Of a stretch of 64,000 bases of DNA, positions 51,767 to 60,648 are shown piece after piece. The stretch's first letter is position 1, and every line of letters begins with the position of its first letter. Source of the DNA: Desulfotignum sp032250905 (GTDB lineage: Bacteria; Desulfobacterota; Desulfobacteria; Desulfobacterales; Desulfobacteraceae); the NCBI GenBank assembly GCA_032250905.1, contig JAVVEQ010000001.1:133205-197204 (forward strand), read 5' to 3'. Made by a program: the position numbers and the translations under genes. The notes beneath the pieces are model-generated. The model was not told where the DNA came from. It searched no databases and saw only the letters and a program-made list of their open reading frames with translations.

Positions 51767-53464
51767 TTAAGTCAAAAAAATTTTAGCATCCGGGCACCGT
51801 GACGATGACGAAGCCTGGGGGCCGCTTAACAGCATGAACAATGTCACAGGACCGATACGCCCGCAGAACATGGCAATAATGATGGTAATCTTTCCAATCT
51901 CATCCAGAAGCCCGGTTGCACCGGTGGAAAGCCCCACCGTGCCCAGAGCTGAAGTTGCTTCAAAAATCAGGTCTCTGACCGGTATCTGGGGCTGGGTTAC
52001 TTCCAGCATCATTACCACACCAAACCACAGCAGCAGGCCTGCCGCAACAATGGTAACGGCCCGAAAGACAGTAACGGCATTGATCCGCCGATTCTGAAAA
52101 ATCACCTCCCTGCGGTTGGTGATGTTGGCAAAAGACGTCATGACAAGGATACCGATGGTGGTGGTTTTTACACCACCCGCGGTTCCGCCCGGACTGCCGC
52201 CGATGAACATGAAAGTAATCATGAGCAAAAAAGTGGGGTTGGCGATGCCGGAAATATCCATGGAATTGAACCCGGCGGTTCTCAACGTCACCGATTGAAA
52301 CCATGCCGTCTGGATTTTATCTGACACTGACAACCCTGCCAGAAGTCCCCCCCATTCAAAGGCCAGAATGAACACTGTTCCCAGAACCAGCAGTACGCCG
52401 CTGGTGATCAGGGCGATGCGGGCAGGAATCGACACCTGCCTGCCGGCAAGCCATTTCGGAATTACCAGGGTGGTGGCCGGTGCCATACCCCCGAAAATGA
52501 TCAACAGAGCCACGACATGAAGCACCGCTGGCGTTGTTTGCCAGGACATCAGGCTGTCACTCTGGAGAGCGAACCCGGCATTACAGAACGCGGAAACGGC
52601 CGTAAAAATCCCCCGCCAGACTGCCTGGGAACCCGTATCACCGGCGGTATAAAACATAAAGGTCAGCAGAATCGCCCCCGCCCCTTCGGCAGCAAACGTA
52701 AATTTGAGGATGGTTACCAGTGACTGCACCAGGTCTTTGTGGCTGGTATCCGTCATCGAGGCCAGCACCCGTTCATGGGTGAGGCTGATGCGGCGGCCCA
52801 TGGCGTGCAGTCCAACCGTGGTGATGCCCATGATGCCCAACCCCCCCAGCTGGATCAGGACCAGGATAAAAAACTGGCCGTATCCGGTAAAATCATTGGG
52901 GGTGTCCAGTACGATCAACCCGGTGACACAGACCGCACTCACCGCCGTAAATGCCGCATCCACAAATCCGACGGCCCTGTTTTCCGCTGCCACCGGAAGC
53001 AGCAGCAGCAAGGTTCCCATGCTACACAGCGCCAGAAATGTCACCACCAGCAACCGGGCCGGATGGCTGAGAAAAATTTCCCAGACCGGTTTCTGGGTCT
53101 CAACCAGTGTTTTCCGGGTGGAAGATTCCTGAACCTCAAAGTCCGCCAGCATGAAAATGATGCTGATCAGTAAAACCGTTCCGCTCAATGCAAAATACGG
53201 ACTGGTCATGATATGGGGCCATGCAGAGACATACCCCCCTGAAGCCCCTGCCAATCCCAGAAATTTACCGGCAATGGGGTTACGGAACAGTCTCAGCGCA
53301 CATAAAAATATCAAGACCGCCGCTGCCACAGCAAGTATCAACCGCCAGAAAGGGGGAGCGCCGATATTACCGGTCTCGGCAAACAAGACAAGCAGCGGCA
53401 GAGGTGACATGGCCAGTAAAAAGCCTGTGATGCCGAACCATCGCAAGGACGAGCGTATCCTCAT
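51767..53464 (-). CDS. trkH: Potassium uptake membrane subunit, TrkH/KtrB family
   Basis: The 565-residue protein has the four pore repeats of Trk/Ktr/HKT channels. The selectivity segments SAVCVTGL, SAFCNAGF, TAGFNS and LGTVGLS each hold the conserved glycine. About 110 extra N-terminal residues with several helices precede the first repeat, longer than usual KtrB. It imports K+ (often with Na+) across the inner membrane and needs TrkA. GAGGTG precedes the ATG. Confidence 0.92.
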   Translation of the reverse strand: MRIRSSLRWFGITGFLLAMSPLPLLVLFAETGNIGAPPFWRLILAVAAAVLIFLCALRLFRNPIAGKFLGLAGASGGYVSAWPHIMTSPYFALSGTVLLISIIFMLADFEVQESSTRKTLVETQKPVWEIFLSHPARLLVVTFLALCSMGTLLLLLPVAAENRAVGFVDAAFTAVSAVCVTGLIVLDTPNDFTGYGQFFILVLIQLGGLGIMGITTVGLHAMGRRISLTHERVLASMTDTSHKDLVQSLVTILKFTFAAEGAGAILLTFMFYTAGDTGSQAVWRGIFTAVSAFCNAGFALQSDSLMSWQTTPAVLHVVALLIIFGGMAPATTLVIPKWLAGRQVSIPARIALITSGVLLVLGTVFILAFEWGGLLAGLSVSDKIQTAWFQSVTLRTAGFNSMDISGIANPTFLLMITFMFIGGSPGGTAGGVKTTTIGILVMTSFANITNRREVIFQNRRINAVTVFRAVTIVAAGLLLWFGVVMMLEVTQPQIPVRDLIFEATSALGTVGLSTGATGLLDEIGKITIIIAMFCGRIGPVTLFMLLSGPQASSSSRCPDAKIFLT

Positions 53465-53481
53465 CTGTTCACCTCAGTGAT

Positions 53482-53511
53482 GCGGGGCCGGAACACAGAT
53501 TCCGCCCCCGC
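53482..53511 (-). promoter_or_regulatory. Hairpin between asd and trkH
   Basis: GCGGGGCCGGAA (53482-53493) pairs with TTCCGCCCCCGC (53500-53511) with one mismatch and a six-base loop. It is GC-rich and lies in the 54-nt gap between asd and trkH. There is no T-run, so it may attenuate rather than end transcription. Confidence 0.5.
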
Positions 53512-53518
53512 TCGTCAC

Positions 53519-54625
53519 TTACAATATGATATTGAGCATCCGACGCAACGGTTCAGCCGCACCCCAGAGCAGCTGATCCCCCACGGTAAACGCCGTGAGA
53601 TACGCTTCTCCCAGCGTCATTTTCCGGATCCGGCCCACGGGCACGGTCAGAGTGCCGGTCACCGCTGCAGGAGTCAGGTCAGTGACGGTCTGATCTTTGG
53701 TGTTGGGGATCACTTTGACCCAGTCGTTGTTGGATGCCAGCATGGCTTCGATATCCGCCAGGGGCACCTCTTTTTTCAACCTGATGGTAAAGGCCTGACT
53801 GTGACACCGCATCGCTCCGATGCGCACGCACTGACCGTCAATGGGCACCGGGTGGTCCGACCGCCCCAGGATCTTGTTGGTTTCCACAAACCCTTTCCAC
53901 TCTTCCCGGGTCTGGCCGTTTTCCATGGCCCGGTCAATCCAGGGGATCAGGCTGGCGCCCAGGGGCACGCCCCAGATGGCGGTGGGAAATGCATCGGAAC
54001 GCTGGGTATCTGTGACATTTCGGTCCAGGTCCAGGATCGCTGCGGCCGGGTCATCCAGAATCGGGGCGGCCGCATCACCGATGGCCCGCATCTGGGACAC
54101 CAGTTCGGTCATGTTTTTGGCACCGGCACCCGACGCGGCCTGAAAGGTCATGGAAGTGAGCCATTCCACCAGATCATTTTCAAACAGCCCGCCCAGGGCC
54201 ATGAGCATCAGAGAGACGGTACAGTTGCCGCCGATATAATTCTTTATGCCCCGGGCCAGGGCATCATCAATTACTTTCCGGTTGACCGGATCCAGAACAA
54301 TGATGCTGTCATTACTCATCCGCAGGGTAGACGCCGCATCAATCCAGAACCCTTTCCACCCGTTTTGGGCCAGCTTCGGCCGCACTGTTTCAGTATAGCT
54401 TCCCCCCTGGCAGGAGATGATGATATCCATTTCCATCAACGTGTCAATGTCATGGGCATCGATCAGGGCCGGGGCATCCTTTCCCACATCCGGGGCTTTC
54501 TGTCCGGCCTGGGAGGTGGTGAAAAAAACCGGGGTGATCTTTTCAAAATCATTTTCCGCAATCATCCGTTCCATGAGCACTGAACCCACCATGCCCCGCC
54601 ATCCCACCAGTCCTGTTTTTTTCAT
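53519..54625 (-). CDS. asd: Aspartate-semialdehyde dehydrogenase
   Basis: The 368-residue enzyme reduces aspartyl phosphate to aspartate semialdehyde in lysine, methionine and threonine synthesis. It matches the enterobacterial-type Asd: GLVGWRGMVGSVLMERM at the N-terminus, ISCQGGSYTE, the active-site Cys of IGGNCTVSLML, and AASGAGAKNM. The length is as in E. coli (367). GAAAGGAAA precedes the ATG. It is transcribed toward trkH. Confidence 0.96.
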   Translation of the reverse strand: MKKTGLVGWRGMVGSVLMERMIAENDFEKITPVFFTTSQAGQKAPDVGKDAPALIDAHDIDTLMEMDIIISCQGGSYTETVRPKLAQNGWKGFWIDAASTLRMSNDSIIVLDPVNRKVIDDALARGIKNYIGGNCTVSLMLMALGGLFENDLVEWLTSMTFQAASGAGAKNMTELVSQMRAIGDAAAPILDDPAAAILDLDRNVTDTQRSDAFPTAIWGVPLGASLIPWIDRAMENGQTREEWKGFVETNKILGRSDHPVPIDGQCVRIGAMRCHSQAFTIRLKKEVPLADIEAMLASNNDWVKVIPNTKDQTVTDLTPAAVTGTLTVPVGRIRKMTLGEAYLTAFTVGDQLLWGAAEPLRRMLNIIL

Positions 54626-54673
54626 TTTTCCTTTCCTCCAAAAAATTGATCAAACTTTTTTTATATCCGCTTT

Positions 54674-54883
54674 TCAAGACGGATGCCAGTCCTTAATTGA
54701 TATCATTGAATTTTTTTTCGCTTCAATACCGTAACAGACCGGGGTCGTCCCCAGCTCGCCTTTTCCGATGCTCTCATGCCGGTCCACCCGGGTGTTGAAG
54801 TCCTTTTTGGAATCATTGAGTTGCAGGGCTGCAAGAAAGCGCACGCCACCGCTGATGCTGACATGTGCGCCAATGTATTTCAT
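54674..54883 (-). pseudogene. nfo: Internally deleted endonuclease IV (nfo) remnant
   Basis: The 69-codon frame starts like endonuclease IV (MKYIGAHVSISGGV) and then jumps to the part near E. coli residues 220-252 (LNDSKKDFNTRVDRHESIGKG). About 200 residues with most metal ligands are missing, the histidine of the HLND motif is Gln, and the sequence after GELG no longer matches. DNA repair activity is therefore lost. The site looks like an in-frame deletion plus decay of the 3' end. The surrounding gap 54884-55047 holds a possible promoter (TTGACA at 54916) and a small ACCCC/GGGGT hairpin at 54955-54967. Confidence 0.75.
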
Positions 54884-55047
54884 TCTCTTCGCGTCTCCCG
54901 TCACGATCGGTGTTGTTGACAATGGGGTATATCGGTGCGATATTTTATGTCATAACCCCTTTGGGGTAAATTGTTTTTTCATTCACTGATCCAGCCGGTT
55001 TTCCCAGCCCCCCGGGCAACGGATCGGGCAGAGAAAAAGGATTCAAC

Positions 55048-55539
55048 ATGACATCACCGATTCATATTCTCCGTTTAATGCTTTCCATCATGATACTGGT
55101 CAGTTTGTCAACGGTATCCGCCGTTGCCGAAAACCATAAAACGGTTCCTCAATCCCGGGGACAGGTGGTATATGCCCCGGTCTACTCCCATATTTATATC
55201 GGTGACAGGGAACGGCAGTTTCTGCTGGCTGTGACCCTGAGCATCCGGAACACGGATCCGGATGATGAAATTGTCATCTCCAAGGTCACCTATTTTAATT
55301 CAAAAGGGAAAATACTGGAAGACTATCTGAAAGAGCCGGTCACCCTGGAAGGCATGTCCGCTACCCGCTATGTGGTCCATGAATCGGACACGGCCGGCGG
55401 ATCCGGGGCCAGTTTTCTGGTGGAATGGGAAGCTTTGAAAGCCGTGAATACGCCCATCATCGAAACGGTGATGATCGGGGCGAAGACCCAGCAGGGCATC
55501 TCTTTTACCTCACGGGGGCAGGTGATCAAAGAAAAATAA
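55048..55539 (+). CDS. DUF3124 family exported protein
   Basis: A 163-residue protein with an N-terminal signal peptide (about 1-27, ending SAVAE) and one domain of the DUF3124 type: VVYAPVYSHIYIGDRERQF, LSIRNTDPDDEIVI and SGASFLVEWEA. The function of the family is unknown. It is probably periplasmic. AAAGGA lies before the ATG. It stands alone on the plus strand and converges with the potassium channel gene. Confidence 0.8.
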   Translation: MTSPIHILRLMLSIMILVSLSTVSAVAENHKTVPQSRGQVVYAPVYSHIYIGDRERQFLLAVTLSIRNTDPDDEIVISKVTYFNSKGKILEDYLKEPVTLEGMSATRYVVHESDTAGGSGASFLVEWEALKAVNTPIIETVMIGAKTQQGISFTSRGQVIKEK

Positions 55540-55559
55540 ACCGGTATTGGTAAAAGGTG

Positions 55560-56615
55560 TCAGCAGGCTTCTGGATCAGACACTTTCTGCAGTTTCTTCA
55601 GATTTTCCGGCTTGCCCAGGGCGATGAAAAGATCCCCGGCCTCAATCACGGTTTCCGGGCCCGGATTGAACACCATGTCACCGGATGATTTTTTTATGCC
55701 GACAATGAGAATGTCAAACCGGGGCCGAATGCCGGAATCCTTCACCTGCTTTCCCACCAGTTCGGAACGGTCTGACACCGGCAGTTCCTCCATCTGAAGG
55801 TTGATATCCCCCCGGATGGCCAGATCCATCAGGCTGGTGGCCGTCGGCCTGAGCACACTTTGAACCAGTCGCAATCCCCCGATACTGTAAGGCATAAACA
55901 CCCGCTCTGCACCGGCCTGTTTCAGCCGTGACACATGAGATTCCGTATCGGTTCTCGCCACGATGGTGATATCCGGATTCAGCTGCCGGGAGGTCAGGGT
56001 CACAAACACATTGGCCGCATCCTCGGCCAGGGCCGTGATCAGGCATCTGGCTTTTTTCAAGCCCGCTGAAAGAAGAATTTCATCCATGGTGGCATCTCCG
56101 GGTATGAACAGCATCTTCTTCTGTTCCAGCTGTTCCAGGGCTCTCGGATTTTTTTCAACCACCACCACGTCAAACCCTTCATTTTTGATCCCCTGAGCCA
56201 CCACCCGGCCGATTCTGCCGTATCCGCAGACAATGTAATGCCCGCTGAGCTCATCGATGATTTTCTGCACCCTGCGCCTCCCAAGAAAACTTTGAAACTT
56301 CCCTTCCACAAGCATCTGGCCGAGAGATCCACCCAGATAAAAAAACGCGCCGACACCGCCAAAAATCACCAGCATGGTCATGACCCGGGCGATGTCGGAC
56401 AACGGCCGCACTTCCATGAATCCCACCGAGGAAAGGGTAATGATCACCATGTACACGCTTTCGATAAAGCTCCACCCTTCCAGCATCATATACCCGGATG
56501 TACCGAACAGAATCACGAGAAAAATGAAAAAACTGCCCATGACAATGGACCAGCCAAAAGGGTATTCCGTGCGCATCTGCAAACGAAATACCTTGACTTT
56601 CTTAAGCAGATTCAT
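55560..56615 (-). CDS. Two-helix potassium channel with RCK (TrkA) domains
   Basis: The 351-residue protein has the MthK-like plan: two membrane helices around a pore loop (about 20-100), a Rossmann RCK_N domain (YIVCGYGRIGRVVAQGI) and an RCK_C domain. The pore filter reads SSVGFMEV instead of TTVGYGD; the second filter glycine is Met. Variants of the form VGFxEV occur in related channels, so K+ passage remains likely but altered. Ligand gating through the cytoplasmic ring is expected. It is on the minus strand, separate from trkHA. Confidence 0.85.
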   Translation of the reverse strand: MNLLKKVKVFRLQMRTEYPFGWSIVMGSFFIFLVILFGTSGYMMLEGWSFIESVYMVIITLSSVGFMEVRPLSDIARVMTMLVIFGGVGAFFYLGGSLGQMLVEGKFQSFLGRRRVQKIIDELSGHYIVCGYGRIGRVVAQGIKNEGFDVVVVEKNPRALEQLEQKKMLFIPGDATMDEILLSAGLKKARCLITALAEDAANVFVTLTSRQLNPDITIVARTDTESHVSRLKQAGAERVFMPYSIGGLRLVQSVLRPTATSLMDLAIRGDINLQMEELPVSDRSELVGKQVKDSGIRPRFDILIVGIKKSSGDMVFNPGPETVIEAGDLFIALGKPENLKKLQKVSDPEAC

Positions 56616-56710
56616 CCACTTCCTCCATGGGTTTCATGATGCCGGTTGCCTCAAGGAAGTCTTACCATAAATGGTGACAGAGCAATAGTCAAGTCATTAC
56701 AGGCATGCCT

Positions 56711-57640
56711 TCAAGACAAGGAATCCCAGAATTTCCGGCTCTGTTCGGTCATGGTGGATTTCTGCCCCTTTGATTCCCAAGGTCCGGAATCATTGGACGG
56801 TCCGGCACCAGTCAGCCGCCGGATCCTTTCCTCCAGTGGTGGATGGGTGGAGAACAGGCTGGCAAACTGCCGGCCGGACAAGGGATTTACAATGAACATA
56901 TGGGCCGTGGAAGGATTGGCATTCACCGCAACGCCCCGGCGGGTATACTCTCCCAGTTTATTCAAGGCTGACGCCAGCCCCTGGGGCCGGCCCGTGACCT
57001 GGGCTGCCGTGGCATCGGCCAGGTATTCCCTGGACCGGGAGACCGCCATCTGTACCACCATGGCCGCCATCGGCGCCAGAATCGACATGACCATCACACC
57101 CACAAATCCCAGACCCCCCTCTTCGTTGTCCCTGCCACCGAAAAATGCGGAAAACCGTGCCATGGACGCCACAAACATGATGGCGCCTGCCAGGGTCGCC
57201 ACAATGGTGGAGATCAGGATATCCCGGTTCTTGATATGGCCCAGTTCATGGGCCAGGACCCCTTCCAGCTCCTCCTGGTTCATCAGTCGCAACAGACCCT
57301 CTGTAACCGCCACCACCCCGTGTTCCGGATCCCTGCCCGTTGCAAAGGCATTGGGGGCTTCCTCGGGGATCACATACAGTTTGGGCATGGGCAGTCCGGC
57401 CCGCTGGGCCAGTCTTGCCACGGTATCATGCAGTCCCGGTGCCTGGGTTCTGTCCAGGGGCCGGGCCCGGTACATTTTCAACACAACGGTATGGGACTGC
57501 CTGTAGGAAAAAAAATTCATGGCCAAAGCGATGATCAAGGCGATCACCATGCCGGACTGCCCGCCCAGAGCATACCCCAGCACCAGGAACAGCCCGGTCA
57601 TTGCGGTCAGCAGGAAAACAGTCTTTATTTGGTTTCCCAT
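56711..57640 (-). CDS. htpX: Membrane zinc metalloprotease HtpX
   Basis: The 309-residue M48 protease has two N-terminal helices, the zinc motif HELGH (His131, Glu132, His135), two later helices and the third-ligand region SREYLADATAAQVTGRP. HtpX degrades misfolded inner-membrane proteins. The C-terminal tail, rich in Ser and Lys, is about 20 residues longer than usual. GAGGAGA precedes the ATG. A promoter with a good -10 element lies about 55 nt upstream. Confidence 0.93.
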   Translation of the reverse strand: MGNQIKTVFLLTAMTGLFLVLGYALGGQSGMVIALIIALAMNFFSYRQSHTVVLKMYRARPLDRTQAPGLHDTVARLAQRAGLPMPKLYVIPEEAPNAFATGRDPEHGVVAVTEGLLRLMNQEELEGVLAHELGHIKNRDILISTIVATLAGAIMFVASMARFSAFFGGRDNEEGGLGFVGVMVMSILAPMAAMVVQMAVSRSREYLADATAAQVTGRPQGLASALNKLGEYTRRGVAVNANPSTAHMFIVNPLSGRQFASLFSTHPPLEERIRRLTGAGPSNDSGPWESKGQKSTMTEQSRKFWDSLS

Positions 57641-57691
57641 AATTCTCCTCGTGAAAAATCTGAGTTGTTTGCATTTAACGGATGCATTAGC

Positions 57692-57719
57692 ATTATAAGT
57701 CCGGTCAATCCAAAATCAA
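57692..57719 (-). promoter_or_regulatory. Candidate sigma-70 promoter of htpX
   Basis: On the minus strand TTGATT (57714-57719) and TATAAT (57692-57697) are 16 bases apart, about 52 nt before the htpX ATG. The rest of the divergent gap 57641-57912 shows no further element I can support. Confidence 0.5.
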
Positions 57720-57912
57720 GCGTTCAGACAGAAGAGGTTTTTCCCGCTGCACCTGAAAACCCGGCCAGTCGCTTAGGGGTTTTGGGACATATTCAGCCCC
57801 TCGCAGATGGTTGTTTTCTTTTTTCTATCAAAGAAATGATATGTAAGTTCTGCTCCCTTCAACAGACTGATACAGTTAAAAGGCATGTGACTATACACTC
57901 AGGAGAATTCAG

Positions 57913-58227
57913 GTGAAACCGTTTTCAAACAATGGTTTTGAAAAACAGATGACACTGCACTGGAACATTCTCTCCCGGTGCACCAATCTGTTCATTATTT
58001 TAAACATCAGTATGTTCTTTCTGACCGGAATGGTGATAAACAACGGATATTATTACACCTGTTACTCTCTGGGACTGCTGCTGCTGATCGAAGTCGGCCT
58101 GTTGATGCCTTTGGGCCTGCTGAACCGGTTGTGGTTCTATCTGACGTTTCTGGCGGTGGAACTGCTGGCCTTGTATTTTCTGGTGGCCAGCATCTGGTAC
58201 TGGGTTGTGAACAACCGTGGGGTATGA
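57913..58227 (+). CDS. Small membrane protein of unknown function
   Basis: A 104-residue protein with three hydrophobic helices (about 26-46, 50-70 and 74-98) and a short charged N-terminus. It starts with GTG behind AGGAGAATTCAG. I do not recognise the family. It lies 57 nt before the DUF547 gene and may be the first gene of the plus-strand operon that continues to the end of the window. Confidence 0.6.
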   Translation: MKPFSNNGFEKQMTLHWNILSRCTNLFIILNISMFFLTGMVINNGYYYTCYSLGLLLLIEVGLLMPLGLLNRLWFYLTFLAVELLALYFLVASIWYWVVNNRGV

Positions 58228-58283
58228 CACTATTTTCAAGCAACAAATATGTATCTTCCCCGGGAAAAGGAGATCATAATACC

Positions 58284-59048
58284 ATGAGGAACAAAAACAC
58301 GACCATCCTGTTAATGCTGGTGGGAATCTGTCTGTCGTCCTTGGCGGTTTTCCCGGTGTCGGTCCTGTCGGAAACGGCATTTGACAATACTCTTTATGCA
58401 CAGATGCTGGACCGGCATGTCCGGGACGGGGTAGTGGACTACCAGGGGTTCAAGGCGGATGAAAAACAGCTGGATGCGTATCTGGATCTGATGGCTGCCG
58501 TCGATCCGGACAAACTGTCCCGCAACGAACAGTTCGCCTTTTACATCAATGCCTACAACGCCTGGACCATCAAGCTGATCCTCACCCGGTATCCCGGCAT
58601 TTCCTCCATCAAGGATATCGGGTCTTTTTTTTCCAGCCCGTGGGGAAAAAAGATCAGCCGCATCAACGGCGAACTGTTGACCCTGGATGAGATCGAGCAT
58701 GAGATCCTGAGACCCCGGTTTCAGGATCCCCGGATCCATTTTGCCGTCAACTGTGCGTCCAAAGGATGTCCCAAACTGATTTCTCACCCCTATGAAACAC
58801 AAACGCTGGCGCAGCAGCTGGATGCCGTCACCCGGGATTTTATCAACAACCCCGACAAAAATTATCTGAAGGGAAATACCCTGTATGTCAGCCGGATCTT
58901 CAAATGGTTTGCCGAAGATTTCAACCATGACATTCGAGGGTTCTTCCTTCAATACGCTTCAGATGATTTGAGGCAGGCACTGGCAGCAGCAGGAGACGGT
59001 CTCAACATCCGGTACCTGGACTATGACTGGTCCCTGAACGGAAAGTAA
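58284..59048 (+). CDS. DUF547 family exported protein
   Basis: The 254-residue protein has a signal peptide (about 1-29) and a DUF547 domain: DYQGFKADEKQLDAYL, EQFAFYINAYNAWTIKLIL (core FYINAYNAWT), and HFAVNCASKGCPKL with a Cys pair. DUF547 resembles a papain/transglutaminase-like fold and its role is not known. The ATG at 58284 is preceded by AAGGAG about 12 nt upstream, and the signal peptide confirms it. The decarboxylase gene follows after 29 nt. Confidence 0.85.
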   Translation: MRNKNTTILLMLVGICLSSLAVFPVSVLSETAFDNTLYAQMLDRHVRDGVVDYQGFKADEKQLDAYLDLMAAVDPDKLSRNEQFAFYINAYNAWTIKLILTRYPGISSIKDIGSFFSSPWGKKISRINGELLTLDEIEHEILRPRFQDPRIHFAVNCASKGCPKLISHPYETQTLAQQLDAVTRDFINNPDKNYLKGNTLYVSRIFKWFAEDFNHDIRGFFLQYASDDLRQALAAAGDGLNIRYLDYDWSLNGK

Positions 59049-59077
59049 AACCGATTCGACAAAAAGGAGCAGGACAA

Positions 59078-60490
59078 ATGGAACAGGAGCAGATCCTTGA
59101 CCGGTTGCATCATCTGCTGAAATCATACCTGGCAGAACAGAAACAGGGCCGTTTCGTTGATTACAGGGATCCAGCCGACTTGTCGGAAATTCTGAATCTC
59201 GATACCGGACAGAATGGTGCGGACTGGGCCCAGATTTTTGACTGGATCGAAAAATACCTGGCCTTTTCCGTCAAAACCGGCCATCCGGGTTTTCTCAACC
59301 GGATGTGGGCCGGGGCCAACCTGCCTTCGATTTTAGGGGAAGTGGTGACCGCGGTTTCCAACACTTCGGCCTGCACCTATGAATCTGCGCCGGTCTCTAC
59401 AGTGATGGAGCAGTACATGCTTGACCAGATGCTGGATCTGGTGGGGTTTACAAACGGAGAGGCCCAGATGACCACCGGATCCAGCAACGCCAACCTGCTG
59501 GCCATGATGGCGGCCAGAAATACCTGCCAGCCCGGAGTCAAGGCCGCCGGCCTGTTCTCCGGACAGCCCTTGACCGCGTTTGTGAGCGCCGATGCCCACT
59601 ATTCCATGGAAAAAGCAGCCAACGTCCTGGGGCTGGGCACGGACAGCCTGATCAAAACTCCGGTCAATGCCCGGGGAGAGATGGACATGACCATTCTGGC
59701 GGATCAGCTGGCACAGGCCCAAAAGCGCTCATCCATTCCTTTTTTTGTGGCCGGCACTGCCGGCACCACGGTGCGGGGGGCTTATGATCCCATCAAACCG
59801 CTGCTGGACCTCAGGGATCGATACGGGTTCTGGCTGCATATGGACGGGGCCTGGGGCGGGGCCGTGATCCTCAGTGACCGACTGCGCCAGAGGTTTCTGG
59901 CCGGCATCGAACAGGTGGACTCTTTTTGCTGGGATTTTCACAAAATGCCGGGCACGGCCCTGATCTGCAATGTGTTTCTGATCAACAACCGGCCCCACAC
60001 CCTGGGACGGGTCTGCAGCAGCGGAGATGACAGCTATATTTTCCACACCACAGACGACAACCGTGTCCGGGATCTGGGTGCGGTCTCCCTGCAGTGCGGC
60101 CGCCGGGTGGACAGCCTGAAATGGTTTCTGGACTGGAAATTTTTCGGAAAAGCCGGGTTTGCCCGCATGGTGGAACATGGGCTTGACCTGTGCCGGTACG
60201 CGGAACAGCGCATCCGGCAATCCGATCATCTGGAGCTGGTGTATCCCCGCAACACATTCAATGTCTGTTTCCGCTACAAACCAACCCGGGCGGAAGCCGG
60301 TCCGTTCAATCTTGCCCTGCGCAACACCCTGTACCACCAGGGCAAAAGCCTGGTGGGATACGCCCGGAACAGTGACGGCCCGTTTCTGAGACTGCTGCTG
60401 GCTTCCCATGATCTGGATGAAAATGATGTGGACCACTATTTTTCCCAATTGATCGAAACCGGCAAAGATCTGGAAAAGGAATACCGATGA
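59078..60490 (+). CDS. PLP-dependent group II decarboxylase
   Basis: A 470-residue decarboxylase of the glutamate / aspartate / diaminobutyrate / sulfinoalanine group. The PLP lysine is K289 in DFHKM; upstream come MTTGSSNANLLAM and HMDGAWGGAVILSD, with the PLP-contacting Asp. Group members remove CO2 from an L-amino acid to give an amine. The exact substrate cannot be read. The next genes encode ATP-grasp ligases, so the amine may be a building block for an amide. The stop overlaps the next small ORF (ATGA). Its start follows AAAAGGAGC. Confidence 0.87.
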   Translation: MEQEQILDRLHHLLKSYLAEQKQGRFVDYRDPADLSEILNLDTGQNGADWAQIFDWIEKYLAFSVKTGHPGFLNRMWAGANLPSILGEVVTAVSNTSACTYESAPVSTVMEQYMLDQMLDLVGFTNGEAQMTTGSSNANLLAMMAARNTCQPGVKAAGLFSGQPLTAFVSADAHYSMEKAANVLGLGTDSLIKTPVNARGEMDMTILADQLAQAQKRSSIPFFVAGTAGTTVRGAYDPIKPLLDLRDRYGFWLHMDGAWGGAVILSDRLRQRFLAGIEQVDSFCWDFHKMPGTALICNVFLINNRPHTLGRVCSSGDDSYIFHTTDDNRVRDLGAVSLQCGRRVDSLKWFLDWKFFGKAGFARMVEHGLDLCRYAEQRIRQSDHLELVYPRNTFNVCFRYKPTRAEAGPFNLALRNTLYHQGKSLVGYARNSDGPFLRLLLASHDLDENDVDHYFSQLIETGKDLEKEYR

Positions 60491-60648
60491 CACACAGGAT
60501 ATGTAAACCGACAACGTTTCGGAATCACCCCGATCAATGGGCCCTGCAGCGACAGGTCCGGGCGGTCGAAGATACCTTGAGCATCCATATCTCATCTAGT
60601 GATGCCGCAAAAGGAGAAATTTTCTCTCCCGAAAGGATCCGGCCGTGA
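60487..60648 (+). CDS. 53-residue ORF coupled to genes on both sides
   Basis: The ATG lies in the decarboxylase stop (ATGA), and its own stop overlaps the GTG of the ATP-grasp gene (GTGA). It encodes 53 residues with no signal or membrane segment: a basic N-terminus, a central helix-prone stretch (DQWALQRQVRAVED) and a polar end with HISSSD and a basic C-terminus. This double overlap suggests that it is translated. It could be a peptide substrate, a small subunit or a linker that keeps ribosomes on the message. No family recognised. Confidence 0.5.
   Translation: MTHRICKPTTFRNHPDQWALQRQVRAVEDTLSIHISSSDAAKGEIFSPERIRP

Noticed and set aside
53477..54583. 368-codon plus-strand frame opposite asd
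   Set aside because: Asd on the minus strand is complete with active-site cysteine; the plus-strand frame has no recognisable fold.
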